The notes: generated from the letters alone by a model not told the origin. Counted from the first letter of the stretch, positions 26,769 through 36,489 are shown. The stretch is DNA of 64,000 nt from Dyadobacter pollutisoli (GCF_026625565.1 NZ_CP112998.1:3164501-3228500); one strand, 5' to 3'. Program-made: numbers and translations.

Positions 26769-29216
26769 CTACAATTTGAATGAGTTCTTTCCAGCCTTCA
26801 AAGGCGTTGTTTTGCCTTTCCAGACAAAATTGCCCGAGGTTTTTTCGGGGAGGTTGATATCCGCCTGCATTGCCCCCTGCTTTAATTTGTAGCTAACCAC
26901 GATCTTACCATTTGGGTGAGGCATTTCCCCGCTGATATCGTCGATTGATCCCAAATGGGGAGTAATTATTATTTTAGAAAAGCCAGCGCCATCGCTATCG
27001 ATGCCCAGTACGGTACGGAAAAATTCGACATTAGGACTTGATCCCCATGCATGGCAATCCGATCGGGACGTGCTCACGTCCGACGTTTCTGCCCAGGTGG
27101 TAAGCCCCATATCCATATTTTCGCGCCACTTACCCAGCCAGTCCATGTAGTCATTTCCCAGCCCCGCCTTGGTAAGTGCCTGATGCAGATAAAATTTGAA
27201 GTAAATCGAAGCAGGCGCGAGACTTGTATCGGCCAGCATTTTGGTAGCCAAAGGTTTTGACTGATCTGCTGCAACTACACCCGAAAGGATTGCCAGCGAG
27301 TTGGCGTGCTGGGAATAGTTGTCTTTTTCGGGAGTATTCGCAAAAAGTCCTTTGCCAGCGTCCCAATATTTGCTTTGAATGGTCTTTTTCAACTGGGCTG
27401 CTCGGCTTTTATATCGGGCTGCCAGCTCTTTCAGGCCCAAATTACCTTCCAGTTCAGCTGCCAGCTGGTAGATCCACAGCAGTTGCATATCCAGCACTGC
27501 CGACTCTCCATTTTTGCCAATAGGCGCCATCCCAAAGTCCCAGCCTTTGCCTTGCGACCAGTCGGTGAATACCCAATAGGGCACATTTTTCAATGAACCG
27601 TCAGCCTGTTGATAGCGCTCAAAAAATGAGATGACCTGCCTTGCGCCCGGAAGCTTATCTTTGATAAACAGGCTGTCGGGCCGGTACTTATAATAATCAT
27701 GTAGCATGGCAATCCACCATAGCGAAAAAGTGGGTATCTGCTGGTGCAAGTCTGTGGGGTAGCGGCTTAGGGTGATACCTTCTGCGATCCGCGAATGGTC
27801 CATTAATGTAAGGGCATTGCGGACAAGCCGGTCATCTCCTGCATTATACATGGAAACCAAAGCTTGTATCCGGGCATCGCCAATGTATTGCAACTGCTCA
27901 TAATAAGGGCAATCCATATAAGTTTCGAAAGCGCAAAGCCGTGCGGTCCGCCATCCGATATCAAGCATTTTCGCCATTTCGGGATTCTGGGTTTGAAGCT
28001 TTGCTTTTTGCTCCAAAGGGTAACCAGTGAATGTCCCATAAAGATCTTCTATGACTAATGGATCCGCTTTGGTCTCGATTGTGAGCTGGATATACCGGTA
28101 AGTCCGCCAGCTGAGCGGCGTGTATTGCTGGTTAGCCCCTCCATTTGAACGGATGCTGTCAGTTCTGCCGACAAAGATCTTATCGTCAATTTCGTCGCGA
28201 TTTCCTTTGGGAAGCATGGGCAGCCTGGGACTTTTTAATACTTCTTTTTTACCTATATAAAGCCCTTCTGCATAACCCATTGCTATTCCAGCATCCTTTC
28301 CTCCCCTAAATTCCAATGTTGGATATGCATTGGTCAAAAACCCCTGGTCAACCAAAATCGTCGCCTTTGAATTGGCTGGTATTGTAACACTTGTCCTGGC
28401 AGCAGGAAACCCGGCCGGAATCTCCACGCCCTCAGCTTTTCTGGTTTTTGAAAGGCGCTGGACACTCATTTCCATTTGAGGTAACTGTGATTGCACAAGC
28501 ATCCATCCGGACGAGTTCACAGCGGCATCTTTTGTTACCCCGGGGCCTATCTGCCTTGCTTTTACCCATTTGCTGTCATCATATCCTGCTTTTTCCCATC
28601 CACTCACATGGCTGTTCATATCCACCAGCTCGGCTGGCCCGGCTACGTAATAGCCAGGGACCTTCACGGACAAAGGCTGGTAGCTTTCATCCTTAATAGT
28701 TTTCCAGGTCTCATTGGTATTGAGTACCTCTTCCGCTGCGGTATTTCCTTGCAGAATGAAGCCTGTCAAATAAGATATCTGAGATTCAGGTTTCACACGG
28801 CCTTCATTCCAAACTACGGCAGAAACGGTGTTGCTGCCAGCCTGCAAATAGGATGCAATGTCCAATGTCTCGAAATTCCAGAAGTACAAATCCCCTCGTG
28901 CGGGCCCTTGTGAAACCTGCTTGCCATTGACAAACAACTTGTAACGGTTGTCGCCTGATACATGCACGACAAATGCCGCCGGTTTGGAAGCTAGTTCGAT
29001 TGTTTTCCTAAACTTGAATACACCATAATCTTTAAGGGTCAAATCCGAGGATGCAGTAAAGCGGTTAATGGGCCTGCCAGGGCCAGTTATCCATTGGGCT
29101 TTCCACGGTTTCTGTAAAAGGTCTTGGCTTAACTGCTGCGCTGCTACTGTTCGAGGTAGTAACTGCGTAAATGCAACACAGATTGACAGAAGGAACAGGT
29201 GTATTTTTAATCTCAT
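26769..29216 (-). CDS. Alpha-L-rhamnosidase-like glycoside hydrolase (GH78-type)
   Basis: 815-aa exported enzyme (signal peptide ~1-26). An N-terminal beta-sandwich with LFVNGKQVSQGPARGD and NTVSAVVWNEG is followed by a concanavalin-like part and an (alpha/alpha)6 barrel, where DCPYYEQLQYIGDARIQAL lies in the catalytic region of the family. The C-terminal sandwich ends near KAGKNSFKL. It follows the esterase gene by 41 bp; the pair could remove ester groups and terminal rhamnose from plant pectin or glycosides (inference). Confidence 0.85.
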   Translation of the reverse strand: MRLKIHLFLLSICVAFTQLLPRTVAAQQLSQDLLQKPWKAQWITGPGRPINRFTASSDLTLKDYGVFKFRKTIELASKPAAFVVHVSGDNRYKLFVNGKQVSQGPARGDLYFWNFETLDIASYLQAGSNTVSAVVWNEGRVKPESQISYLTGFILQGNTAAEEVLNTNETWKTIKDESYQPLSVKVPGYYVAGPAELVDMNSHVSGWEKAGYDDSKWVKARQIGPGVTKDAAVNSSGWMLVQSQLPQMEMSVQRLSKTRKAEGVEIPAGFPAARTSVTIPANSKATILVDQGFLTNAYPTLEFRGGKDAGIAMGYAEGLYIGKKEVLKSPRLPMLPKGNRDEIDDKIFVGRTDSIRSNGGANQQYTPLSWRTYRYIQLTIETKADPLVIEDLYGTFTGYPLEQKAKLQTQNPEMAKMLDIGWRTARLCAFETYMDCPYYEQLQYIGDARIQALVSMYNAGDDRLVRNALTLMDHSRIAEGITLSRYPTDLHQQIPTFSLWWIAMLHDYYKYRPDSLFIKDKLPGARQVISFFERYQQADGSLKNVPYWVFTDWSQGKGWDFGMAPIGKNGESAVLDMQLLWIYQLAAELEGNLGLKELAARYKSRAAQLKKTIQSKYWDAGKGLFANTPEKDNYSQHANSLAILSGVVAADQSKPLATKMLADTSLAPASIYFKFYLHQALTKAGLGNDYMDWLGKWRENMDMGLTTWAETSDVSTSRSDCHAWGSSPNVEFFRTVLGIDSDGAGFSKIIITPHLGSIDDISGEMPHPNGKIVVSYKLKQGAMQADINLPEKTSGNFVWKGKTTPLKAGKNSFKL

Positions 29217-29257
29217 GTAAGGATCTTATAATTGGCTTGCTGAATTATTAGTATTGG

Positions 29258-30919
29258 CTACACTTCCCCTATTGATCTCCACATGGCAAGCTCTTCTCCA
29301 AAGCGGTTGTTGATCACTTCACATTTTGTATCGATTCGCATCGTCGCCCGGTCTTTCAGGTTGTAGGCAGGCCACTCCGGTACATCTTTGGCAGCTGGCT
29401 TGCCTGTCCGTGCAAAGGTTGTCCATAGCTCTGCAAAATGGTGAGAGGCCACAAACCGCTCCGGCTTATTGCCGCCGAAGAAGCTCTCCTTTGGCTGAGA
29501 ACCGTCCCTTGGCGCGATTTCGTTATTAAATTTAAAAGAAATATCCATGGCATGCGGCGTGCCCAATGCATAGTCCGTACCCGGAATCTTTTTTTCGGAT
29601 TTATAACCAAAATTGTACAGGTAAACAGGCGCCTGATTCTGTTTTGACTTTTTTTCCGCGATGTCCACAGAACCCAGTCCCATCATGGAAATGGATGAAA
29701 TAGCAACAAAAATATCAGGCGCTGACGCGTCCGGCCTTGCTTTTCGGTAGGTTTCGATCATTTTATCCGTGTCCGCGCCATATTTAGGTTCCAGCTTTTT
29801 CTTCAAGCCGTCAAAATCCAGTTTAAATGTTTCTGTATCTTTTCGCTCCCAGGCAAAGAAGGTGTATTCATCCTCGTTCCATCCTACGAGTAATGGTTTG
29901 TTCCTGGATATTTCAGGTGCGGTAGGATCAAAGGGGTGATGTGGGAGTACTTTTCCGTCCACTACCGGCCCAAAACCACCTGCATTGCGCTGCATACCTA
30001 CCCTATTATTGTTTTTTTCAATAAACGGGGCTACAAATGGCAACTTGGCCTGCATCACCAGCAAGTCAGCAGCAGGAACATCCAATAACTTTCTCCAATC
30101 TTTCGGGGCAATGTTAAGTTCTTTCAAAAGCATGGCCGTTGTTTCAGCAGCCGTTTCTTTCGTAGTCATCCTTACGCCCGGGCCGCTTTCGATAGATGCT
30201 TTATTAAAATAGGGGGCAGTAGCTGGCATCGCATACAAACACGATGTTTTGGCCCCGCCGCCCGATTCACCAAAAATCATGACATTATTGGGGTCTCCTC
30301 CAAATTGGGCAATGTTTTCATTCACCCATTTCAAGCCGTCGGCAATGTCAAGAATGCCCATATTACCGGAACCTTCATAGTCGGCACCGGCAATTTCATC
30401 CAGGTAAAGAAAACCCAATAAGCCCAAGCGGTGATTGGTTTGCACCACGACTACGTCAAAATTCCTGGCCAAATTGGCTCCATCCTGTCCTGGCGATGCC
30501 CCGGATCCAACCACAAATCCGCCACCATGACTATAAAACATAACCGGTCGCTTTTTGTTATCATTCGCTGGCGTCCAGACATTCAGAAACAAGCAATCCT
30601 CGGAAGGTGCAGGCTCGTTACGTCGTGGCGACTGAATCGCTGGCGCGCCAAACTGCGTGGCATCCCGCACACCGGTCCAGGGCTGCAAAGGAGCCGGCCG
30701 TCGGAACCTCCTGTCTCCCGATGTCTTGCCGCCGTAAGGAACGCCTTTAAATATGTTCACGCCGTCGCTACGAACACCCTTGATCTTGCCGGGCGCTATT
30801 TCAACTTCAATAAATTCGTCTGGTTTGCCAGATCGTGCAAACCCAAAACCGGAAGTAGCAACCGCTGCACTAGCCAGCGAAAGTTGTGATAAAAAATGTC
30901 TTCTGGCGATTGTGTTCAT
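29258..30919 (-). CDS. Secreted type-B carboxylesterase (Tat signal)
   Basis: ~553-aa alpha/beta-hydrolase. The ATG at 30919 is chosen because it gives a twin-arginine signal (MNTIARRHFLSQLSLASA); a longer start at 30967 would bury it. The oxyanion region FYSHGGGFVVGSG, the nucleophile elbow GESGGGAK and the C-terminal His region GTPHAMDI are present. It heads an operon with the rhamnosidase and is divergent from a LysR regulator with a LysR-type box between them. Confidence 0.92.
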   Translation of the reverse strand: MNTIARRHFLSQLSLASAAVATSGFGFARSGKPDEFIEVEIAPGKIKGVRSDGVNIFKGVPYGGKTSGDRRFRRPAPLQPWTGVRDATQFGAPAIQSPRRNEPAPSEDCLFLNVWTPANDNKKRPVMFYSHGGGFVVGSGASPGQDGANLARNFDVVVVQTNHRLGLLGFLYLDEIAGADYEGSGNMGILDIADGLKWVNENIAQFGGDPNNVMIFGESGGGAKTSCLYAMPATAPYFNKASIESGPGVRMTTKETAAETTAMLLKELNIAPKDWRKLLDVPAADLLVMQAKLPFVAPFIEKNNNRVGMQRNAGGFGPVVDGKVLPHHPFDPTAPEISRNKPLLVGWNEDEYTFFAWERKDTETFKLDFDGLKKKLEPKYGADTDKMIETYRKARPDASAPDIFVAISSISMMGLGSVDIAEKKSKQNQAPVYLYNFGYKSEKKIPGTDYALGTPHAMDISFKFNNEIAPRDGSQPKESFFGGNKPERFVASHHFAELWTTFARTGKPAAKDVPEWPAYNLKDRATMRIDTKCEVINNRFGEELAMWRSIGEV

Positions 30920-31014
30920 TAATAGTAAAGTTATATGGTCAGGCAATTTGCTGAATAGCACCTGCAAGAATACAAGTTAATGCCGTAAAAGTCTAATTGC
31001 AATTTCCTACCAGC

Positions 31015-31033
31015 TGATAAGTAATTCTTATCA
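31015..31033. promoter_or_regulatory. LysR-type operator between esterase and lysR genes
   Basis: Perfect dyad TGATAAG (31015-31021), 5-bp spacer, CTTATCA (31027-31033). It contains the T-N11-A pattern recognised by LysR-family proteins, and lies 44 bp upstream of the lysR ATG and ~96 bp upstream of the divergent esterase ATG, the classical arrangement for a regulator controlling itself and its divergent target. Confidence 0.65.
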
Positions 31034-31076
31034 AGTTTGGTCTTAAATAAACAGGAAATTGGCATTGGTATAATTT

Positions 31077-32006
31077 ATGGAACTGCGTCAACTTAAATAC
31101 TTTGCAGGCGTCGCCGAAGAATTACACTTTGGGAATGCTGCCAGAAAACTGTTCATTTCACAGCCAGCATTAAGCCAGCAGATCCGGCTGCTAGAGGCCG
31201 AGCTGGGCGTGGAGCTTTTTGTAGGGATTAAGCGAACCCAATTACACAAGGTGGAGCTCACCGAAGCGGGAAAAGTCTTTTTTGCCGAAGCCAAACGTAT
31301 TCTGCAATTGAGTGATAAAGCGATACGCAATGTTCGTCAGGTTGGCGCTAAACAGCAGGTGATCGCGCTCGGGGTTTTCAAACTTATTCTTCCGGAAAGG
31401 GTAATGGGCATTCTGGAACTTTTCGCAACCCATTTCCCATCGGTAGAAATTAAACTGGCTGAACTGCCCAATCCGCTGCAAGTACAGCTTGCCGTCGCTA
31501 ATGATCAGGTTGACATGGGTTTGTGCGTGCTCCCACTGGTGGCTGATGGCTTAATTGCGAACCAGTACACCCAGGCAGACTACACCATCCTATTGAACCG
31601 GGAACATCATTTGGCAAACCAGGAAAATGTTATGCTAGCAGAGTTGAAAAAGGAAAAGTGGATTGATCACGGGCCAGAAGCAGGCCTGTTTTACAGTCAG
31701 TTGGAAGAAGTATGCAGAAAAGCTGGTTTTCATCGGGAAAGCAATATCGCCCATTACGTACCATCATTTGACCTGCTAAAAAGTATGGTGCGTTCAGGAA
31801 AAGGAATTGCGTTCATTCCGGCCTCTTTGGACTTACAAAATGAAAACAATCTGGTGTCCATGCCCATTGCGAATCCCGACGGGACACCATTTAAAGAAAT
31901 TGTAATCAGGCACGTACTTATTCATAAATCCGAGCAGCCATCTCCATTGGTACAGGCGCTGAGCGGGTTGCTAAAATCACAGGTCCGTCAAAGTTTTGAA
32001 CAATAA
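31077..32006 (+). CDS. LysR-family transcriptional regulator
   Basis: 309-aa regulator. The winged HTH at residues 1-60 is clear (ELRQLKYFAGVAEELHFGNA; ISQPALSQQIRLLEAELG), followed by the periplasmic-binding-like effector domain (~90-300). It is divergent from the esterase/rhamnosidase operon, with a LysR-type box between, so it probably controls that operon in response to an aromatic or sugar-derived effector (inference). A terminator hairpin overlaps its last codons. Confidence 0.93.
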   Translation: MELRQLKYFAGVAEELHFGNAARKLFISQPALSQQIRLLEAELGVELFVGIKRTQLHKVELTEAGKVFFAEAKRILQLSDKAIRNVRQVGAKQQVIALGVFKLILPERVMGILELFATHFPSVEIKLAELPNPLQVQLAVANDQVDMGLCVLPLVADGLIANQYTQADYTILLNREHHLANQENVMLAELKKEKWIDHGPEAGLFYSQLEEVCRKAGFHRESNIAHYVPSFDLLKSMVRSGKGIAFIPASLDLQNENNLVSMPIANPDGTPFKEIVIRHVLIHKSEQPSPLVQALSGLLKSQVRQSFEQ

Positions 32007-32015
32007 CGGACCTGT
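31979..32015 (+). terminator. Terminator overlapping the lysR stop codon
   Basis: Perfect 10-bp arms ACAGGTCCGT (31979-31988) and ACGGACCTGT (32006-32015), followed by TTATAT. The left arm encodes the last residues of LysR, so the hairpin straddles the coding end. Confidence 0.65.
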
Positions 32016-32082
32016 TTATATGCATTTACTACACTTACTATATTAAACTTCCGGCCACGAAAGGCACTGGCAAAAAAATCAG

Positions 32083-33039
32083 TTATTCCTCAACGAGGCT
32101 CTCTACCGTTTTTCTCAATCCCTTGTCCTTCAGCATCTGACTGATCTGATGCGCCATGTCTACCGAAGCTTCGATCTCCGCTTTGCGAATGGAAACGCTT
32201 TCGATATTGAAGCCGAAAGGAATGGATTGGCTTATACAAAACTCAGTAAGTTCAGAGGCAATTTCCAGACATACTTTTACCGATTTTTCCAGCACGTCGC
32301 CATCTCCTTTCAGTTCTTCTTTCAATTGATCGGGAATGTGAATACCCAGCCATTCCATAAAATCCAACGTTTTGGCCGATCCGCAGGCAGTAATCGTGAA
32401 GATGATAGTGGGAGGATCTATCTGTTTATTACTACAACTCAAAGCCAGGTCTTCGACAACCTTCCTGGCATAGTCAAGATCAAAAACACATTGCGAGATA
32501 AAATAAGATACGCCTTTGTCCATCTTGTCCAGCATCCTGACATCCTCGTCTTTCAACACCTGGTGTCTTTCCGGTATGGTCACTGCGCCTATGACGGAGG
32601 TATCTTCGTTTTTCTCCCAAATTTTGTATGCTTCGGCAAGGTTGGTTTTGACCGGAAAATCCGGCGCAGGAACGCCTACAAAAATGGGATAGAATTTGTT
32701 CGAGTGCAGCTCGTCCAGCCAATCAGACAACTCTGCCGGTGAAAATTTACCGGCAGGGCGATAGATAATTTTTGGAACTTCCAAACGGCCCATATACTCC
32801 GATGCAAAAGCAAGAGGATCGAGGGCATTGATAAACGGAAAGGGCCTCTCCTCTTTGGTACGGGCCGATTCGTCCTGCACATCGTATACAACGAGTGCGT
32901 CAATGTCCAGGGAAGACAGGCGGTCAATTGTTTTCTCGGCAATTTCTGCAACGCGCTCCGGGGCTGTACCGGCTTTGGGAGGCGTGATGCCGTAAAGCAT
33001 CACCCCTGATTCTCTTGATTTGATCTTTTGTAGAAACAT
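32083..33039 (-). CDS. Methylenetetrahydrofolate reductase-like protein
   Basis: 318-aa TIM-barrel protein similar to MetF/MTHFR, which reduces methylene-tetrahydrofolate with FAD. Barrel features are YGITPPKAGT near the start, VYDVQDESARTKEERP, and SYFISQCVFDLDYA, which resembles the FAD/substrate region of MTHFR. It is a divergent member rather than a canonical MetF, so the exact reaction is uncertain. It is monocistronic, divergent from the SRPBCC gene. Confidence 0.7.
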   Translation of the reverse strand: MFLQKIKSRESGVMLYGITPPKAGTAPERVAEIAEKTIDRLSSLDIDALVVYDVQDESARTKEERPFPFINALDPLAFASEYMGRLEVPKIIYRPAGKFSPAELSDWLDELHSNKFYPIFVGVPAPDFPVKTNLAEAYKIWEKNEDTSVIGAVTIPERHQVLKDEDVRMLDKMDKGVSYFISQCVFDLDYARKVVEDLALSCSNKQIDPPTIIFTITACGSAKTLDFMEWLGIHIPDQLKEELKGDGDVLEKSVKVCLEIASELTEFCISQSIPFGFNIESVSIRKAEIEASVDMAHQISQMLKDKGLRKTVESLVEE

Positions 33040-33278
33040 GATAGTATCTGAATTGCGGCTTCCGCTCCCTCCTCATTTTTTTAATCTGCCAATATAATGG
33101 GTTTTTTGTGATCAGAGATAATGGAATAGGTATTTTCAGCATGCAACATTACATGATTCCATGGATCTATGCCAGATTATGATTTGAAGTTTCATACCAT
33201 CCGCTCTTTCGAGTATATTGTAGTTGACAATGTACCAATAGGACTTTATTGAAAAAAGAACACAAAAAATATACACCT

Positions 33279-33830
33279 ATGATCAAAACAGCTATCCTAT
33301 TAATCGCTCTCTCGCTGGCCGCAATAATGCCAGGCAATGCGCAGGATGTGACAAACACGTCTTACGTCTCGGCCACCGGGGAGAAGGTTTTACGCGTTGA
33401 ATTTATTTTGCCCTTGTCTCAAACCGAAACATGGCAATATTTTAGCAATGATGACAAATTGAAGCTTTGGATTGCCCCTGTCGTCCATGTTGACCTTCGG
33501 GCTGGTGGAACACTGGTGACCAATTATGACAAAGGGAAATCGCTGACAGACAAATCAGCGATCAGCAGCGATATTATCAACTACATCGATAACGAGTTAC
33601 TTACATTAAAAGTCAACCTTAACGATAACTTTACCAAGAAAGTCCAGGACGAAGACCAAAACCTTCAGGAAGTAATACAACTCTTTCCCGTTGATAAAAC
33701 CCATACCAAAATTGTGTCTTCAATGATAGGCTGGGGAAAAGGTGCAGATTGGGAAAAAACTTATGAATTCTTCGTCAGGGGCAATATTTATACCTATGAA
33801 GAATTGACTAAATTATTCAAGGGCAAGTAG
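33279..33830 (+). CDS. Exported SRPBCC/AHSA1-like protein
   Basis: 183-aa protein from the ATG at 33279, which gives a signal peptide (KTAILLIALSLAAIMPGNAQ); a TTG at 33249 would add ten charged residues. The remaining part has the START/AHSA1 pattern: FILPLSQTETWQYFSND, KLWIAPVVHVDLRAGG and the C-terminal SMIGWGKGADWEKTYEFF. The family binds hydrophobic ligands in a helix-grip fold. A 175-bp part of this gene recurs at 48254-48428. Confidence 0.75.
   Translation: MIKTAILLIALSLAAIMPGNAQDVTNTSYVSATGEKVLRVEFILPLSQTETWQYFSNDDKLKLWIAPVVHVDLRAGGTLVTNYDKGKSLTDKSAISSDIINYIDNELLTLKVNLNDNFTKKVQDEDQNLQEVIQLFPVDKTHTKIVSSMIGWGKGADWEKTYEFFVRGNIYTYEELTKLFKGK
33623..33797 (+). repeat. 175-bp direct repeat, copy A (inside the SRPBCC gene)
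   Basis: Matches 48254-48428 in the same orientation without indels, 163 of 175 positions by hand count. The copies are 14.6 kb apart and bracket the two-component/ABC region. Confidence 0.9.
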
Positions 33831-34258
33831 TTGCTGAAGAAGGAGGATTTTGAAGCCGTACTGAAAGACTATGATGTGGTCTTGAACAGCCAGGATGCCA
33901 AGACCCTTGAAAAATCGCTACGTATATTAAAGCCCGGTGGAAGCTTATTTCCATATCCGGTCCGCCTGATCCTGAATTTGCCAGTGAAACCGGATTGAAT
34001 TGGATACTGAAAGTAGTTATGTTCATCCTAAGTCTTACCACCAGGAGAAAAGCAAAACGGCTTGGCGTGGAATATTCTTTTCTTTTCATGAGAGCCGATG
34101 GAAATCTGCTTGGCAAGATCACGGATTGAGTCGATGCAGGGATTATACACCCGGTAGTGGACAAGGTCTTTTCATTCGAACAGGCCAATGAAGCCCTGGC
34201 TTACGTTGAAAGCGAGCGTGCGAAGAGTAAGGGTAAGGTTCTCATTAAGATAGCGTAG
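33831..34258 (+). pseudogene. Decayed zinc-type NADP-dependent alcohol dehydrogenase/quinone oxidoreductase (3' remnant)
   Basis: Starting right after the SRPBCC stop, one frame reads DYDVVLNSQDAKTLEKSLRI and LKPGG, the cofactor domain of MDR-family oxidoreductases. A frameshift near 33945 moves homology to the next frame (ISGPPDPEFASETGLNW, then RRKAKRLGVEYSFLFMRADG). An in-frame TGA at 34127-34129 interrupts it, and homology resumes with VDAGIIHPVVDKVFSFEQAN to the TAG at 34256-34258. The N-terminal half, including the catalytic domain, is absent, so the gene is dead. Confidence 0.85.
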
Positions 34259-34296
34259 CTGGTCAGGTGCATAGCATACGTACTGATCCGCAGCCA

Positions 34297-34977
34297 TCAT
34301 CCAATTCGCCGCAGCAGTTCATCTCGGAACAAGTCCCCGATCGGCACTTTTTGGTCGCCTATATAAATGATGTTACGCTCAATAGAAGTGATTTTATTGA
34401 GCGCCACAATAAAAGACCGGTGTACACGGATAAAATCCTTGGCTGGTAGCCTTTCGAGCAATGCGGTCAGCGTCATCAGCGTTTCGATCACCTGATCCCA
34501 AGTATGCACCGCCACGTAGTCCTTTTTCCCTTCCACCATCAGAATATCTTCCAAATCCACACGCACCATCCTGTGTGCAGAGCGTATAAAAAGATAATCG
34601 GGAGTATTTTCGGCCGTAGTACCCAGACGTATCTGTGCTTTCTGGATTGCTTTCAGAAAACGTTCAAAGGAAAAGGGCTTTACCAGATAGTCCACAACAT
34701 CCGCCTCAAAACCGGCCAGCGCAAACTGGGGATAGGCTGTGGTAAGTATCACCAGCGGCGGGTTCTGGATCGCATTCAAAAAATCCAGGCCATTCACATC
34801 CGGCATGTTAATATCCAGCAACAACAGATCACATTTTCCGCTGTTCAGTAATGGCAACGCTTCCAGGGGAGACGAAAACGTGGTGACCAGTTCTAAAAAG
34901 GGGCATTTGGAAACGTAATTTTCTATTATTTCCAATGCAAGAAACTCATCGTCGACGGCAATACAGTTGATCATCAC
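34297..34977 (-). CDS. LytTR-family response regulator (left arm)
   Basis: 226-aa regulator with a receiver domain (residues 1-~118; phospho-acceptor Asp in LLLDINMPDVNG, Lys in VDYLVKPFSF) and a LytTR DNA-binding domain (~125-226; FIRSAHRMVRVDLEDILMVE, FIRVHRSFIVAL). It overlaps the kinase gene by 4 bp, forming an operon in the order kinase-regulator. It is a paralog of the regulator at 44312 and probably controls a nearby ABC pair. Confidence 0.93.
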   Translation of the reverse strand: MMINCIAVDDEFLALEIIENYVSKCPFLELVTTFSSPLEALPLLNSGKCDLLLLDINMPDVNGLDFLNAIQNPPLVILTTAYPQFALAGFEADVVDYLVKPFSFERFLKAIQKAQIRLGTTAENTPDYLFIRSAHRMVRVDLEDILMVEGKKDYVAVHTWDQVIETLMTLTALLERLPAKDFIRVHRSFIVALNKITSIERNIIYIGDQKVPIGDLFRDELLRRIG

Positions 34978-36011
34978 GCAGGTTTGTCAAGTTGAATGGT
35001 AAGGTCGGCATCAAATGAATCCTGTTCCTGCTGCAAAGACAGTTCGTGCGCCGCCGGGTAGAGCAATGCGAGCCGCCGCCGCAGATTAGCAATACCCAGT
35101 CCGCCGGATACCTCCGGTCCCGCGGCCCTCATTTTGTTGCTCGTATGAACCCGGAGTACATTATCCATCAATCGAACCGAAACAGCGATTGGTGACGATC
35201 CGTGCTTAAAAACATTCTCGATTAACGGCAAAAGCAGCAGTGGCGGGACCATGACATCGTGCAACTCCCCGGAAGTTTCAAAGCGGGTCCCATCTCCCGA
35301 TTTACTACGCATTTCATACATGGCAACATAGGTCTGTATCATATTGATCTCCTTTTCAAGCGGGACCAGTTGGGTATTGGTCTCATACAAAAGATAGCGC
35401 ATCATTTCGGAAATACGCAGGATAGCAGCGGGTGTCTCCGGGGCCTGCCGTAACGAGAGCGCATAGAGGTTGTTGAGCGAGTTAAAGAGAAAATGCGGAT
35501 TGATCTGCGCTTTTAGCACTGCGAGTTCGGATTTGAGATATTCATTTTCTTTTTCCCTATCCTTACGAAGCTTCCGGTACCAATCCACGCTCAGCCGTAC
35601 AACCAACGCAAACAAAGCAAAGACCATATAATTGCTGATCCTGATCAACAGTGGCGAAAAATCACCACTGAATATCCGCCCGGAAAAATACCCCGGGTGT
35701 AAAAGGGCGTCTTCGAAGGCGATCGCAATCGTAGCTATCAGCACCATTGCCAATATATTTTCGGCCAGAAAACGCAGCAGGCTTCGGCGTGGAAGAATTC
35801 GCGGGATGAGGTAGGTGTAATTCAGGTAAAAACTGCCGGCATGGGTCGCCAATGCTAATCCGTAATGCGTAAAAAACACATTGGGCGATGTGCGGGCGTA
35901 GTTGCCGTAAAAAACAACGGTCGCATAAATCCCCCAGGCCAGCAAATGCAGCAATACCGGAAGTTTTTTTTCCAGCAGCGGTTGCCATGCCTCATTCGTC
36001 GGTTCAATCAT
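34974..36011 (-). CDS. LytS/YehU-type sensor histidine kinase (left arm)
   Basis: 345-aa membrane kinase with four predicted helices in residues ~15-140, a coiled stretch (WYRKLRKDREKENEYLKSEL), and the His_kinase domain with the phospho-accepting His in AQINPHFLFNSLNNL. The ATPase region includes PPLLLLPLIENVFKHG (N box) and GGLGIANLRRRL. It is the partner of the overlapping regulator gene; the N-terminal sensor lacks a recognisable ligand domain. Confidence 0.92.
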   Translation of the reverse strand: MIEPTNEAWQPLLEKKLPVLLHLLAWGIYATVVFYGNYARTSPNVFFTHYGLALATHAGSFYLNYTYLIPRILPRRSLLRFLAENILAMVLIATIAIAFEDALLHPGYFSGRIFSGDFSPLLIRISNYMVFALFALVVRLSVDWYRKLRKDREKENEYLKSELAVLKAQINPHFLFNSLNNLYALSLRQAPETPAAILRISEMMRYLLYETNTQLVPLEKEINMIQTYVAMYEMRSKSGDGTRFETSGELHDVMVPPLLLLPLIENVFKHGSSPIAVSVRLMDNVLRVHTSNKMRAAGPEVSGGLGIANLRRRLALLYPAAHELSLQQEQDSFDADLTIQLDKPA

Positions 36012-36096
36012 ATGCGAGTATACCGATTTTGACGCTTACCCGAAAAAATTAGCGCCAACGCACACTTTTCATCTGCCAACATGCAGATTTTACCGA

Positions 36097-36489
36097 TCAC
36101 TCAATGCCATTTTCTCTCATGGCTTTCGCATTGTTTCTTCTTCTTATTTTGGAAACGAAAAAACCTGAGAACAGGAACAATGTGGTAAAGCATGAAATAT
36201 TAATCAGCGACTCCAAATAATGTGTCAACCGCAACCCGGGTTCGACGTAGCTGGCAAACAAGGCCAGCCCTGCGATACTCAAAGCAAAAAAGCTAAGAAA
36301 AAACATCCGGAACATATCCACCCAGCTAGCGGTATAGGATTGGCCGGCAATCCATCTGCCGGTATAAACACTGCCTAGAAACAGAAAATAGCCAAAAACA
36401 CTGCCCGGCAGGTTTACCAGCTGCTGCGCCATGGAAAGCGCCAGGGTGATCAGGCAAAACAGGATATGTAGTTTAATATCAGTCCGCAT
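36097..36489 (-). CDS. Small membrane protein of the compact ABC cluster
   Basis: ~130-aa protein from ATG 36489, which has a purine-rich AAGAAGAAA just upstream; the longer frame to 36585 lacks this. About four hydrophobic helices are seen. The C-terminus is basic (SKIRRRNNAKAM). No family was recognised. It follows the ABC ATPase gene by 117 bp on the same strand and could belong to the same transport unit. Confidence 0.55.
   Translation of the reverse strand: MRTDIKLHILFCLITLALSMAQQLVNLPGSVFGYFLFLGSVYTGRWIAGQSYTASWVDMFRMFFLSFFALSIAGLALFASYVEPGLRLTHYLESLINISCFTTLFLFSGFFVSKIRRRNNAKAMRENGIE

Noticed and set aside
33249..33278. TTG start extending the SRPBCC gene
   Set aside because: It would place ten charged residues before a good signal peptide; the ATG at 33279 is more likely.
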